64,000 bases of DNA from Streptococcus halotolerans (GTDB lineage Bacteria; Bacillota; Bacilli; Lactobacillales; Streptococcaceae). Position numbers and translations under genes: made by a program. Below the pieces are notes generated by a model that searched no databases, was not told the origin of the DNA, and was given only the letters and a program-made list of their open reading frames with translations. Within the stretch, counting starts at the first letter, position 1; the number at the start of each line of letters is the position of its first letter. The stretch is taken from contig NZ_CP014835.1 in assembly GCF_001598035.1 (NCBI RefSeq), positions 496,001 through 560,000 on the forward strand, in the 5' to 3' direction. Of this stretch, positions 1 to 8,519 are shown one piece after another.

Positions 1-280
1 AACACATATCCCGTCTGATGGCGTTTATGTGACAGATGTCTTAGTCAAGGGAAAGCGATACCGATCGATGACCAGTATTGGAAAAAATGTAACCTTTGGT
101 GGGACTGAGATGCGCTTAGAAGTCAATATCTTTGATTTTTCAGGTGATATATACGGCGAAGAAATTGAAATATTTTGGTTGGAAAAGATTCGAGAAATGG
201 AAAAATTCAATGGCATCGATGATTTAGTTGACCAATTGAAAAGTGATCAAGAAATTGCGATAAATTGGCAAAAACCATAG
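1..280 (+). CDS. ribF: RibF, bifunctional riboflavin kinase/FAD synthetase (3' end only)
   Basis: The window opens inside this gene; the frame starts at base 2 and runs to TAG at 278-280, giving about 92 C-terminal residues. The visible part matches the riboflavin kinase half: a DGVYVTDV strand, then SIGKNVTFGG, the acidic LEVNIFDFSGDIYGEE segment and the closing FNGIDDLVDQLKSD helix. The full enzyme phosphorylates riboflavin to FMN and adenylates FMN to FAD in the cytoplasm. The N-terminal adenylyltransferase domain lies outside the window. The family call rests on the C-terminal motif pattern and on the usual streptococcal position next to spxA. Confidence 0.85.
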   Translation, partial: THIPSDGVYVTDVLVKGKRYRSMTSIGKNVTFGGTEMRLEVNIFDFSGDIYGEEIEIFWLEKIREMEKFNGIDDLVDQLKSDQEIAINWQKP

Positions 281-339
281 CCAATCCACTTATTTTTTTG
301 TATAATAAAAAATAAGTAGATTGATTAATGAGGCAGTAT

Positions 340-756
340 ATGATTACTTTATTTTTATCACCAAGTTGTACCAGTTGTCGTAAAGCACGCGCTTGGTTAG
401 AAAAGCATGACGTTGAATACGAAGAACACAACATTATCACAAGTCCTCTGACTCAAGATGGATTGATGTCTATTTTGTCATTCACTGAGAATGGCACAGA
501 AGATATTATTTCAACGCGATCCAAAGTGTTTCAAAAATTAGATGTCGATGTGGATGATTTATCCGTTTCGGAATTGATTGATCTTATTGCTTCAAATCCT
601 AGTCTGTTACGTCGACCAATTATTATGGATGCCAAACGCATGCAGATTGGTTTTAACGAAGATGAAATCCGTGCCTTTCTTCCTCGAGACTACCGCAAGC
701 AAGAACTTCGTCAAGCGACTATCCGTGCTGAAATCGAGGGACAACATGCGCAATAA
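340..756 (+). CDS. spxA: Spx-family RNA polymerase-binding regulator
   Basis: 138-residue ArsC/thioredoxin-fold protein of the Spx family. The N-terminal CTSC (about residues 10-13) is the redox CxxC switch. [18 protein letters not shown] and the [10 protein letters not shown] tail are family hallmarks. Spx binds the RNA polymerase alpha subunit and redirects transcription during thiol and oxidative stress; streptococci usually carry two paralogues. I chose the ATG at 340 over the in-frame ATG at 328 because only 340 has a purine-rich site (GAGG) at proper distance and it gives the family's usual length. A TATAAT-like box lies at 300-305. The gene overlaps the next start by 11 bases. Confidence 0.93.
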   Translation: MITLFLSPSCTSCRKARAWLEKHDVEYEEHNIITSPLTQDGLMSILSFTENGTEDIISTRSKVFQKLDVDVDDLSVSELIDLIASNPSLLRRPIIMDAKRMQIGFNEDEIRAFLPRDYRKQELRQATIRAEIEGQHAQ

Positions 757-1027
757 CAATTATTCATACCCGCTTGATTTATCCTGGAGTACTGAAGAAA
801 TGACTTCAGTACTTCATTTTTTTAATCAAGTCGAAAAAGCGTACGAGAGTAAGGTCAGTGTGACAATCTTACTAGAAGCTTATAAAGATTTTAAAAAGGT
901 CGTTCCTTCAAAAGGTGAGGAAAAACGTTTAGATAAAGATTTTGAGCAAGTCAGTGGCTACTCAACGTACCGAGCTGTTCAGGCAGCAAAATCGCAATCT
1001 GAAGGGTGGTTGAAGCTTGGAAAGTAA
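746..1027 (+). CDS. UPF0223 family protein
   Basis: 93-residue cytoplasmic protein. The opening [15 protein letters not shown] and the ending SEGWLKLGK fit the UPF0223 (YktA-type) family, an all-helical protein of unknown function. The start is the ATG at 746, which lies inside the end of spxA and is preceded by GAGGG at 736-740. The coding frame continues past the TTG start of the next gene, an 11-base overlap, so the three genes spxA, this one and the phosphatase are probably translationally coupled. No catalytic motif is visible. Confidence 0.85.
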   Translation: MRNNNYSYPLDLSWSTEEMTSVLHFFNQVEKAYESKVSVTILLEAYKDFKKVVPSKGEEKRLDKDFEQVSGYSTYRAVQAAKSQSEGWLKLGK

Positions 1028-1775
1028 ATTTTTATTTGCAAAATCCCTGATTAAGGAAGCTGGTTTATTTATTAAAGATGCCATGCATCAGGATTTTGAT
1101 ATAGAAGTGAAGGCTGATGAGACTGATTTGGTCACCAGTTTAGATAAGCAATGTCAGGAACTAATGATTAAGGCTATCCTAAAAGCCTATCCAGATGATC
1201 ATTTTCTTGCAGAAGAAGATGATGTCACTCATCCGATTTCTGACGGCAAGGTTTGGGTCCTTGATCCAATTGATGGCACTGTTAATTTTATCGCCCAACA
1301 AGACCATTTTGCCATTATGATTGCCTATTATGAAAATGGCGTTGGCCAGTTTGGTCTGATTTTGGATGTCATGAAAGATGTTCTTTACTCAGGTGGCGGT
1401 CAATTTGATGTTTATGCTAATGATGTGAAACTTGAAACCTATCATCATCGTTCTTTCAAGAGAAGTCTAGTTGGTGTGAATGCTCAAATGTATTTAGAAA
1501 ATACTAATGGTCTCCGAGAATTCACTAAAACTGCTCTTGGCATACGTGTTTACGGTGGTGCTGGCATCAGCATGGCTCAAGTTATGTCTGGGAAATTGCT
1601 GGCTTATTTCTCTCACATTGCTCCTTGGGATTATGCAGCAGCATCCATTATGGGCGAGAAACTAGGTTATTGTTTGTTGACAGTGACTGGACAGAAAGCC
1701 GACTTTAAAAATCGACAGAAGGTCATGTTTGTCCCAAAAGAAGAATTGTCCGCAATTCAGAAATTCGTACATTAA
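1017..1775 (+). CDS. Inositol monophosphatase family protein
   Basis: 252-residue metal-dependent phosphatase of the IMPase/SuhB superfamily. The metal-binding motifs are in order: LAEEDD (about residue 65), [11 protein letters not shown] (about 80-90) and PWDYAAA (about 200). Such enzymes hydrolyse inositol phosphates, NADP or 3'-phosphoadenosine phosphate; the substrate cannot be told from sequence. The start is TTG at 1017, inside the upstream gene, with a GGGTGG-like site before it; no ATG lies nearby in frame. Third gene of the spxA cluster. Confidence 0.87.
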   Translation: MESKFLFAKSLIKEAGLFIKDAMHQDFDIEVKADETDLVTSLDKQCQELMIKAILKAYPDDHFLAEEDDVTHPISDGKVWVLDPIDGTVNFIAQQDHFAIMIAYYENGVGQFGLILDVMKDVLYSGGGQFDVYANDVKLETYHHRSFKRSLVGVNAQMYLENTNGLREFTKTALGIRVYGGAGISMAQVMSGKLLAYFSHIAPWDYAAASIMGEKLGYCLLTVTGQKADFKNRQKVMFVPKEELSAIQKFVH

Positions 1776-1789
1776 ATGAGATCAAGAAG

Positions 1790-1814
1790 AAGAGCCTCCA
1801 AGGGCTTTTTTTAT
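1790..1814 (+). terminator. Weak candidate terminator after the phosphatase
   Basis: A short AGCC...GGCT stem is followed by seven T residues. The stem is only 4 to 5 pairs, so this is weak evidence. Confidence 0.4.
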
Positions 1815-1833
1815 AGGTCAATAGTTAGGAATT

Positions 1834-1849
1834 TGTTATAATATGACTA
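1834..1849 (+). promoter_or_regulatory. Extended -10 promoter of the rRNA methyltransferase gene
   Basis: TGTTATAAT (TG-N-TATAAT) occupies 1834-1842. The expected transcription start, 6 to 7 bases on, falls on the A of ATG at 1849, so the mRNA may be leaderless. No clear -35 box is seen. Confidence 0.6.
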
Positions 1850-3180
1850 TGGAATTACCAAAAGATTTTATCAAAAAATACCAAGATCTACTTGGACATG
1901 AAGCCCAGCCTTTTTTAGAATCATTTGCCAAAACGGCTATTTCAGCTTTTCGGACTAATCCCTTAAAGGAAGAACAGGCTGTGTTTGATGACCCTATACC
2001 TGACACCCCATGGGGATATTATGGGAAAATATCAGGAAAATCTGTTGAGCATGTGACAGGCCTAGTATACTCACAAGAGCCGGCTGCTCAAATGGTTGGT
2101 CAAGTTGCCAGTCCTAAATCTGGAATGAAAGTTTTGGATTTGGCGGCCGCCCCAGGTGGAAAGACAACTCATTTGTTAAGTTATTTAAATAATACTGGCT
2201 TTTTAGTCAGCAATGAAATAAGCGCTAAGCGAAGTAAAATACTGGCCGAGAATGTTGAGCGATTTGGTGCTAGAAATGTCATTGTCACTAATGAGTCAGC
2301 CGAACGATTAGCGAACGTTTTCCCAAGTTATTTTGATTTAATTGTTTTTGATGGGCCTTGCTCTGGCGAAGGCATGTTCCGAAAAGATCCTGATGCGATG
2401 ACCTACTGGCATGCAGACTACCCAAGTGAATTAGCTAATTTGCAAAAATCCATTTTAGCTGAGGCTATAACAATGCTAGCGCCAGGAGGTGAGTTGGTTT
2501 ATTCAACTTGCACATGGGCGCCAGAGGAAAATGAAGGTGTTGTTTCTTGGCTTTTAGAGAATTTTGATGATTTGGAATTAACTCCGATTAATCCTATAAA
2601 TGGTATGACTCATAGTGAAATCGTCCCAGGAACAGTTCGCATGTATCCTCATCGCTTCAAAGGGGAAGGACAATTTATCGCTAAATTTAAAAATCTACGA
2701 AGCGAATCAAATAAACTGAAAACAAAAAGTAAAAAAACATCAAGAGCAACCTCAAACACTTTAACTAAAACTCAAGTTGATCTGTGGCATCGCTTTTCAA
2801 GTGAGCACTTAACGACTGACCTCATCGGATCTTACGAAACCTTTGGTGATAATCTTTATCTGTTACCAGAAGGTTTACCAGATTTATCAAAGGTAAGAAT
2901 TGCCAGAAATGGTCTCCATTTAGGAACATTTAAGAAGAATAGATTCGAGCCATCCTTTGCTTTAGGAATGGCCTTAAAACCATCTGAGGTAGTACAGAAT
3001 ATAGAAATTAATATAGAACAGTTTGAGCTTTATGTTTCTGGAAATCAGGTGCTTTTAGATCAACATTACGCTAACGGATGGTACCAAGTCGTTATAAATG
3101 GGAATGGTTTAGGATTTGCCAAAGTTGTTGGAAATCAGTTGAAAAACTATTATCCGAAAGGTTTACGGTTTCAATACTAA
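1849..3180 (+). CDS. RsmF/Sun-type 16S rRNA (cytosine-C5) methyltransferase
   Basis: About 443-residue SAM-dependent RNA m5C methyltransferase of the NOL1/NOP2/Sun family. Visible are the SAM-binding LDLAAAPGGKTTHLL (about residue 105), motif IV FDGPCSGEGMF with one conserved cysteine, and motif VI STCTWAPEENE with the nucleophilic cysteine. The C-terminal 150 residues form a PUA-like RNA-binding region. Two in-frame ATGs exist at 1843 and 1849. I prefer 1849 because the TATAAT at 1837-1842 would start transcription there and no Shine-Dalgarno site serves either ATG. Monocistronic between the phosphatase and pstS. Confidence 0.88.
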   Translation: MELPKDFIKKYQDLLGHEAQPFLESFAKTAISAFRTNPLKEEQAVFDDPIPDTPWGYYGKISGKSVEHVTGLVYSQEPAAQMVGQVASPKSGMKVLDLAAAPGGKTTHLLSYLNNTGFLVSNEISAKRSKILAENVERFGARNVIVTNESAERLANVFPSYFDLIVFDGPCSGEGMFRKDPDAMTYWHADYPSELANLQKSILAEAITMLAPGGELVYSTCTWAPEENEGVVSWLLENFDDLELTPINPINGMTHSEIVPGTVRMYPHRFKGEGQFIAKFKNLRSESNKLKTKSKKTSRATSNTLTKTQVDLWHRFSSEHLTTDLIGSYETFGDNLYLLPEGLPDLSKVRIARNGLHLGTFKKNRFEPSFALGMALKPSEVVQNIEINIEQFELYVSGNQVLLDQHYANGWYQVVINGNGLGFAKVVGNQLKNYYPKGLRFQY

Positions 3181-3231
3181 CTGTTATTGAATACAATTTG
3201 ATTCAAAAAGAAAGTCAGTTGATGGACTTCT

Positions 3232-3240
3232 TGATATAAT
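3232..3240 (+). promoter_or_regulatory. Extended -10 element upstream of pstS
   Basis: TGATATAAT is an extended -10 box about 85 bases ahead of the pstS start. No good -35 hexamer is seen, as expected for an activated promoter. A PnpR/PhoP-type site was not identified with certainty. Confidence 0.5.
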
Positions 3241-3326
3241 AATTTTGTGCTATAGAGTTATCTGACAATATAAGAAAGTTACTGTTAGCACACTTTAAAT
3301 TGATTTCGTTCTTCGGAGGAAAAAAA

Positions 3327-4193
3327 ATGAAAAAGAAAAAGCTACTCACACTCGTGGGAATGCTTGCTGTAGTATTATTGTTCCTTTCTGGCTGTGCCAA
3401 GTGGATTGATAAAGGGGAAACGTCAACAGCAGTTGGCTCAACAGCCTTGCAGCCACTTGTAGAAGCAGCGTCAGATGAATTTAGTAAGCAAAATATTGGT
3501 AAAACCATCAATGTTCAAGGCGGCGGGTCTGGTACAGGACTTTCTCAGGTGCAATCAGGTGCTGTTCAAATTGGCAACAGTGACTTGTTTGCTGAGGAAA
3601 AAGACGGTATTGATGCCTCTAAGCTTGTCGATCATCGTGTGGCGGTTGCCGGTCTTGCGGTTATTGTTAATAAAGAAGTTTCAGTTGATAATCTGACGAC
3701 AGAACAGTTACGTGATATTTTTTCCGGAAAAATTTCTAACTGGAGTGAAGTTGGTGGAAAAGATTTAACTATTTCTATTATTAACCGTGCAGCCAGCTCG
3801 GGATCACGTGCCACCTTTGATAGTGTTATCATGGGTGATGCCACTGCCAAGAAAAGTCAAGAACAGGACTCAAATGGAATGGTAAAATCCATTGTTTCCC
3901 AAACGCCTGGAGCCATTTCATACCTAGCCTTTGCCTATCTAGATGATAGTGTTAAAACAATGAAACTTAATGGGTTCGAACCGTCTGCTAAAAATGTGGC
4001 TTCTAATGACTGGCCTATTTGGTCATATGAACATATGTATACAAAAGGTGAGCCAAAGGCTCTTACGAAAGAATTTTTAGACTTCATGATGTCTGAAGAG
4101 GTTCAGTCCAATATCGTTACTGGAATGGGGTACATTTCTATGAACGATATGAAAGTTGAGAAAACAGCTGATGGTAAAGTCTCACCAAAATAA
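3327..4193 (+). CDS. pstS: PstS, phosphate-binding lipoprotein of the Pst ABC transporter
   Basis: 288-residue extracytoplasmic solute-binding lipoprotein. A lysine-rich n-region, a hydrophobic stretch and the lipobox LSGC (Cys near residue 24) show a lipoprotein signal peptide. [23 protein letters not shown] and [12 protein letters not shown] are the phosphate-binding loops of the PstS family. The start is the ATG at 3327, preceded by CGGAGG. An in-frame ATG at 3300 has no ribosome site and would put extra residues before the signal peptide. First gene of pstS-C-A-B1-B2-phoU, expected to respond to phosphate limitation. Confidence 0.96.
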   Translation: MKKKKLLTLVGMLAVVLLFLSGCAKWIDKGETSTAVGSTALQPLVEAASDEFSKQNIGKTINVQGGGSGTGLSQVQSGAVQIGNSDLFAEEKDGIDASKLVDHRVAVAGLAVIVNKEVSVDNLTTEQLRDIFSGKISNWSEVGGKDLTISIINRAASSGSRATFDSVIMGDATAKKSQEQDSNGMVKSIVSQTPGAISYLAFAYLDDSVKTMKLNGFEPSAKNVASNDWPIWSYEHMYTKGEPKALTKEFLDFMMSEEVQSNIVTGMGYISMNDMKVEKTADGKVSPK

Positions 4194-4203
4194 AGGAGTA
4201 GAA

Positions 4204-5139
4204 ATGAAGAATCAGGAATTGGCTAAGAAATTAGTCGCACCTTCAAAAAACTCTCGTCTTGAGAAGTTTGGTAAGACCATTACTTTTCTATGTCTTGCTT
4301 TAATTGTTTTTATCGTTGCGATGATTTTGATTTTTGTCGCTCAAAAAGGACTTTCAACATTCTTTGTTGATCGCATTAATGTCTTCAAATTTTTATTTGG
4401 TTCAGACTGGCAACCTAGCGTAAAAGGTCCAGATGGTAAGCCTCTCCTGGGAGCTTTGCCTATGATTATGGGCTCTTTTATCGTAACCATTTTGTCAGCC
4501 TTGATTGCGACACCTTTTGCCATTGGGGCAGCAGTCTTTATGACAGAGGTGTCTCCTAAGTATGGTAGAAAAATCCTTCAACCAGCTGTTGAATTATTGG
4601 TTGGTATTCCATCTGTGGTTTATGGATTTATTGGTTTACAAATCGTTGTACCATTTGTCCGTTCCATTTTTGGAGGAACAGGGTTTGGTATCTTGTCAGG
4701 GGTCTTTGTTCTTTTTGTTATGATTCTCCCAACGGTGACCTTTATGACAACTGACAGCCTTCGAGCTGTCCCTCGTCATTATCGCGAAGCTAGTATGGCT
4801 ATGGGAGCAACGCGTTGGCAAACCATTTGGCGTGTTGTTTTAAATGCTGCTCGCCCAGGTATTTTTACGGCTGTAATCTTCGGAATGGCGCGTGCTTTTG
4901 GTGAAGCGCTAGCTATTCAAATGGTTGTTGGTAACTCTGCTGTTATCCCAACGTCATTGACAACACCAGCAGCTACTCTAACATCAGTGCTAACTATGGG
5001 AATCGGTAATACCGTCATGGGAACAGTTCAAAATAACGTTCTCTGGTCACTTGCCTTGGTCTTGCTCTTGATGAGTCTCGCCTTCAACACCCTCGTTAAA
5101 TTCATTACAAGAGAGAGAAAGAGAAACTATGAACGCTAA
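4204..5139 (+). CDS. pstC: PstC, phosphate ABC transporter permease
   Basis: 311-residue membrane permease with about six transmembrane helices; the first is near residues 24-48. The cytoplasmic EAA-type loop is REASMAMGATRWQTIWRVVLNAARPGI, which contacts the ATPase. PstC pairs with PstA to form the channel for phosphate delivered by PstS. ATG at 4204 follows AAAGGAG directly after the pstS stop. It overlaps pstA by 11 bases, which implies translational coupling. Confidence 0.95.
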   Translation: MKNQELAKKLVAPSKNSRLEKFGKTITFLCLALIVFIVAMILIFVAQKGLSTFFVDRINVFKFLFGSDWQPSVKGPDGKPLLGALPMIMGSFIVTILSALIATPFAIGAAVFMTEVSPKYGRKILQPAVELLVGIPSVVYGFIGLQIVVPFVRSIFGGTGFGILSGVFVLFVMILPTVTFMTTDSLRAVPRHYREASMAMGATRWQTIWRVVLNAARPGIFTAVIFGMARAFGEALAIQMVVGNSAVIPTSLTTPAATLTSVLTMGIGNTVMGTVQNNVLWSLALVLLLMSLAFNTLVKFITRERKRNYER

Positions 5140-6016
5140 AAAAATGGATAAATTAGCAACTGGTGTTCTCTACACCATTGCAGCGATTATCGTCGCAATC
5201 TTGGCATCGCTCATCCTCTTTATTTTGGTTCGCGGTCTGCCTCATATCAGTTGGTCCTTCTTGACTGGTAAATCTTCTTCATACGAAGCAGGTGGTGGTA
5301 TTGGGATTCAACTATACAACTCCTTGTTCCTACTTGTAACAACCTTGATTATTTCAGTTCCTTTGTCAATGGGTGCAGGGATCTATCTTGCAGAATATGC
5401 TAAAAAAGGTCGTTTGACGAATTTCATTCGCACCTGTATCGAAATTTTATCTTCATTGCCATCAGTGGTTGTTGGTTTGTTTGGTTACTTGATTTTCGTT
5501 GTGCAATTTGAATATGGTTTTTCAATCATTTCTGGTGCCCTTGCCTTGACAGTCTTCAATCTTCCCCAAATGACGCGTACGGTTGAAGATAGTCTACGTA
5601 CGGTTCATCACACACAACGCGAAGCAGGTTTAGCACTAGGTTTATCACGCTGGGAAACTGTTTTACATGTTGTCGTTCCGGAAGCCTTGCCTGGTATTGT
5701 AACGGGGATTGTCTTGGCTTCAGGACGTATTTTTGGAGAAGCAGCAGCCTTGATCTACACAGCTGGTCAATCAGCTCCGGCACTTGACTGGTCAAACTGG
5801 AATCCTCTAAGCGTAACCAGCCCGATCTCACCTTTCCGTCAGTCTGAAACCTTAGCTGTTCATATTTGGAAAGTTAATAGCGAAGGAACCATTCCTGATG
5901 CTACTCTTGTATCGGCAGGATCAGCAGCAGTCTTACTCATCTTTATTTTGATTTTCAACCTGTCTGCTCGCTTTATTGGTAAGAAATTACATGAAAAATT
6001 AACATCAGCTACATGA
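5129..6016 (+). CDS. pstA: PstA, phosphate ABC transporter permease
   Basis: 295-residue permease, second half of the PstCA channel. A hydrophobic helix near residues 14-38 is followed by five more membrane segments. The EAA loop is TQREAGLALGLSRWETVLHVVVPEALPGI. IFGEAAALIYTAG is typical of PstA. It starts inside the end of pstC and is followed by pstB1 after 12 bases, so it is part of one transcript. Confidence 0.95.
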   Translation: MNAKKMDKLATGVLYTIAAIIVAILASLILFILVRGLPHISWSFLTGKSSSYEAGGGIGIQLYNSLFLLVTTLIISVPLSMGAGIYLAEYAKKGRLTNFIRTCIEILSSLPSVVVGLFGYLIFVVQFEYGFSIISGALALTVFNLPQMTRTVEDSLRTVHHTQREAGLALGLSRWETVLHVVVPEALPGIVTGIVLASGRIFGEAAALIYTAGQSAPALDWSNWNPLSVTSPISPFRQSETLAVHIWKVNSEGTIPDATLVSAGSAAVLLIFILIFNLSARFIGKKLHEKLTSAT

Positions 6017-6028
6017 TAAGGAGTTTAT

Positions 6029-6832
6029 ATGCCTGAGTATAATTGGGATGAAAGACATATTATCACTTTCCCTGAAGATAACCTCATTTTATCTACCAAT
6101 GACTTGCATGTTTATTATGGTAAAAATGAAGCTATCAAAGGAATTGATATGCAGTTCGAAAAAAATAAAATTACAGCTTTGATTGGTCCATCAGGATGTG
6201 GCAAGTCAACCTTCTTGCGTAGTTTAAATCGTATGAATGATACGATTGATATTGCTAAAGTGACAGGTGAAATCATGTATCAAGGGATTGATGTCAACGC
6301 ACCTGAAATCAATGTTTATGAAATGCGTAAGCACATTGGGATGGTTTTCCAACGCCCTAACCCATTTGCAAAATCGATTTATAATAATATCACTTTTGCT
6401 CATGAGCGTGCTGGTATTCGCGACAAAAAAGTGTTGGATGAAATTGTTGAAACCTCTCTAAAACAAGTTGGTCTATGGGATAAGGTAAAAGATGATCTTC
6501 ATAAATCAGCTTTTACACTGTCCGGTGGACAGCAACAGCGTTTATGTATTGCTCGCGCAATTTCTGTAAAACCTGATATCCTTTTGATGGATGAGCCAGC
6601 ATCAAATTTAGACCCAATTGCAACTATGCAACTGGAAGAAACTATGTTTGAGTTGAAAAAAAATTACTCTATCATTATCGTTACGCACAACATGCAACAA
6701 GCTGCACGTGCTAGTGATTACACAGCCTTTTTCTACCTAGGTGATTTGATTGAATATGACAAAACCAAAACCATTTTCCAAAATGCTAAGTTACAGTCAA
6801 CCAGCGATTATGTTTCAGGACGTTTTGGATAG
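6029..6832 (+). CDS. pstB1: PstB1, phosphate ABC transporter ATPase
   Basis: 267-residue ATPase with Walker A GPSGCGKST, Q-loop VFQRPNPF, signature LSGGQQQRL, Walker B ILLMDEPASNLDP and the switch histidine in IIVTHNMQQAARASD. All catalytic residues are canonical. It powers phosphate import through PstCA. It has an N-terminal extension of about 20 residues (MPEYNWDERHIITF) not found in PstB2. AAGGAG lies before the ATG. Confidence 0.95.
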   Translation: MPEYNWDERHIITFPEDNLILSTNDLHVYYGKNEAIKGIDMQFEKNKITALIGPSGCGKSTFLRSLNRMNDTIDIAKVTGEIMYQGIDVNAPEINVYEMRKHIGMVFQRPNPFAKSIYNNITFAHERAGIRDKKVLDEIVETSLKQVGLWDKVKDDLHKSAFTLSGGQQQRLCIARAISVKPDILLMDEPASNLDPIATMQLEETMFELKKNYSIIIVTHNMQQAARASDYTAFFYLGDLIEYDKTKTIFQNAKLQSTSDYVSGRFG

Positions 6833-6844
6833 GAAGGAGAACGA

Positions 6845-7603
6845 ATGACAAAACCAATTTTACAAGTCCGCGATTTGTCGGTATATTATGGTAAGAAAAA
6901 AGCTTTGAATAATGTGTCACTCGATATTTTTCCAAACGAAATCACAACCCTGATTGGTCCATCTGGTTCTGGTAAGTCCACTCTTCTTAGAGCCATTAAC
7001 CGTATGGGAGATTTAAATCCAGAATGGTCTTTAACGGGTTCTATTAGCTATGATGGTCAAAACATTTATAGTCCGAGAACAGATACTGTAGACCTGCGCA
7101 AAGAGATTGGAATGGTATTCCAGCAACCGAATCCCTTTCCAATGTCCATTTATGAAAACGTTGTTTACGGTTTACGTATCAAGGGTGTCAAAGATAAAGC
7201 GATTCTTGATGAAGCAGTGGAAAAATCTTTGATAGGTGCCTCCATCTGGAATGAAGTTAAAGATCGACTTAATGATTCTGCGCTTGGTTTGTCTGGTGGC
7301 CAGCAGCAACGTATTTGTGTGGCACGTGTCTTAGCAACAAGCCCACGCATCATCCTCTTAGATGAGCCAACATCAGCCTTAGACCCTATTTCAGCAGGGA
7401 AAATTGAAGAGACCTTGTACGGACTTAAAAAAGACTATACGATGGTTGTTGTAACACGTTCCATGCAGCAAGCATCACGAATTTCAGACCGTACCGGTTT
7501 CTTCCTTGATGGTCATTTAATTGAGTTTGAAAATACTAAAACCATGTTTATGAAACCAAAACATAAAGAGACAGAAGACTATATTACTGGTAAATTTGGA
7601 TAA
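6845..7603 (+). CDS. pstB2: PstB2, second phosphate ABC transporter ATPase with altered H-loop
   Basis: 252-residue PstB paralogue, 12 bases after pstB1. Walker [11 protein letters not shown]-loop VFQQPNPF, signature LSGGQQQRI and Walker [14 protein letters not shown] are intact. The switch region, however, reads [15 protein letters not shown]: arginine replaces the H-loop histidine found in PstB1. Tandem pstB genes are normal in streptococci. The substitution suggests that the two ATPases form a heterodimer with unequal sites; that is inference. AAGGAG precedes the ATG. Confidence 0.94.
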   Translation: MTKPILQVRDLSVYYGKKKALNNVSLDIFPNEITTLIGPSGSGKSTLLRAINRMGDLNPEWSLTGSISYDGQNIYSPRTDTVDLRKEIGMVFQQPNPFPMSIYENVVYGLRIKGVKDKAILDEAVEKSLIGASIWNEVKDRLNDSALGLSGGQQQRICVARVLATSPRIILLDEPTSALDPISAGKIEETLYGLKKDYTMVVVTRSMQQASRISDRTGFFLDGHLIEFENTKTMFMKPKHKETEDYITGKFG

Positions 7604-7628
7604 TCCAAATCAAAGAAAGAGGTAGCCT

Positions 7629-8282
7629 ATGTTACGTACACAATTTGAAGAAGAATTAGATAAATTGCACAATCAATTTTATGCTATGGGAACAGAAGTT
7701 TTGGCACAGATTAACAAAAGTGTTCGCGCCTTTGTTAGCCATGACCGTGATTTAGCTCAGGAAGTGATTGACGAAGATGAAGTGGTTAACAATTACGAAA
7801 CCAAACTTGAAAAAAAATCACTTGAAATTATCGCTCTGCAACAACCAGTTTCACAGGATTTGCGAACCGTTATTACTGTTTTAAAAGCTTCTAACGACGT
7901 TGAGCGCATGGGCGATCATGCTTCCTCTATTGCAAAAGCAACGATTCGAATGAAGGGAGAAGAGCGTGTTCCTCACGTAGAAGCAGAAATTAGCAAGATG
8001 GGGAAAGCCGTTAAACGCATGTTAGAAGATGCTTTTAACGCTTATATCAATGGTGATGAGGCTGCTGCTCGCGAAGTTGCGGCTAAGGACGAAGAAATTG
8101 ATGAGTACTTCAGAACAATCCAACATCAAGCGGTGGAAGGTATCAGAGAAAATCCAGAAGCAGCTTTTGCTGGCAAAGAGTATTTTCAAGTTCTCATGTA
8201 TCTGGAACGTATTGGTGATTATGCTCGCAATATTTGCGAGTGGGTAGTCTATCTTAAAACTGGCAAGATTATCGAATTATAA
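7629..8282 (+). CDS. phoU: PhoU, phosphate signalling protein
   Basis: 217-residue all-helical protein with the two-fold PhoU repeat. The metal-binding motif NDVERMGDHASSIAKA is near residue 88 and its second copy LERIGDYARNICEWV near residue 190. PhoU links the Pst transporter to the phosphate-sensing kinase and damps uptake when phosphate is ample. Last gene of the pst operon; a strong terminator follows. AAAGAGG lies before the ATG. Confidence 0.95.
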   Translation: MLRTQFEEELDKLHNQFYAMGTEVLAQINKSVRAFVSHDRDLAQEVIDEDEVVNNYETKLEKKSLEIIALQQPVSQDLRTVITVLKASNDVERMGDHASSIAKATIRMKGEERVPHVEAEISKMGKAVKRMLEDAFNAYINGDEAAAREVAAKDEEIDEYFRTIQHQAVEGIRENPEAAFAGKEYFQVLMYLERIGDYARNICEWVVYLKTGKIIEL

Positions 8283-8303
8283 GTCACTTTATGATATAAT
8301 TAG

Positions 8304-8335
8304 GGATGTTGGATTCAACATCCTTTTCTTATTTT
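8304..8335 (+). terminator. Terminator of the pst-phoU operon
   Basis: Perfect 8-bp stem GGATGTTG/CAACATCC with a GATT loop, followed by a T-rich run. Confidence 0.9.
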
Positions 8336-8377
8336 TTGGTTTTTACAACTAGTCTTAAGGGACAATCAAACCAATTA

Positions 8378-8476
8378 ACACTCTTCGACGATCAAAAGCA
8401 GACGTTGTTGACTTGATGAAGGTCAGTTCTATCGCCATCGGCGTCGCTTAGTCTACTTTTGATTTTCATTGAGTAT
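8378..8476. repeat. 99-bp inverted-repeat element, MITE-like
   Basis: The ends form an imperfect inverted repeat: ACACTCTTCGACGATCAAAA on the left and the reverse complement of TTTTGATTTTCATTGAGTAT on the right. They share the core ATCAAAAG-AGAC. The interior carries GGTCAGTTCTATCGCC, which resembles short repeats dispersed in pneumococcal and other streptococcal intergenic regions. No coding potential. It sits between the phoU terminator and pepN. The specific family name is uncertain. Confidence 0.6.
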
Positions 8477-8519
8477 AAAAAGTACTTAGGGAAATTCCCA
8501 GCTAATATTAAGGAGTATT

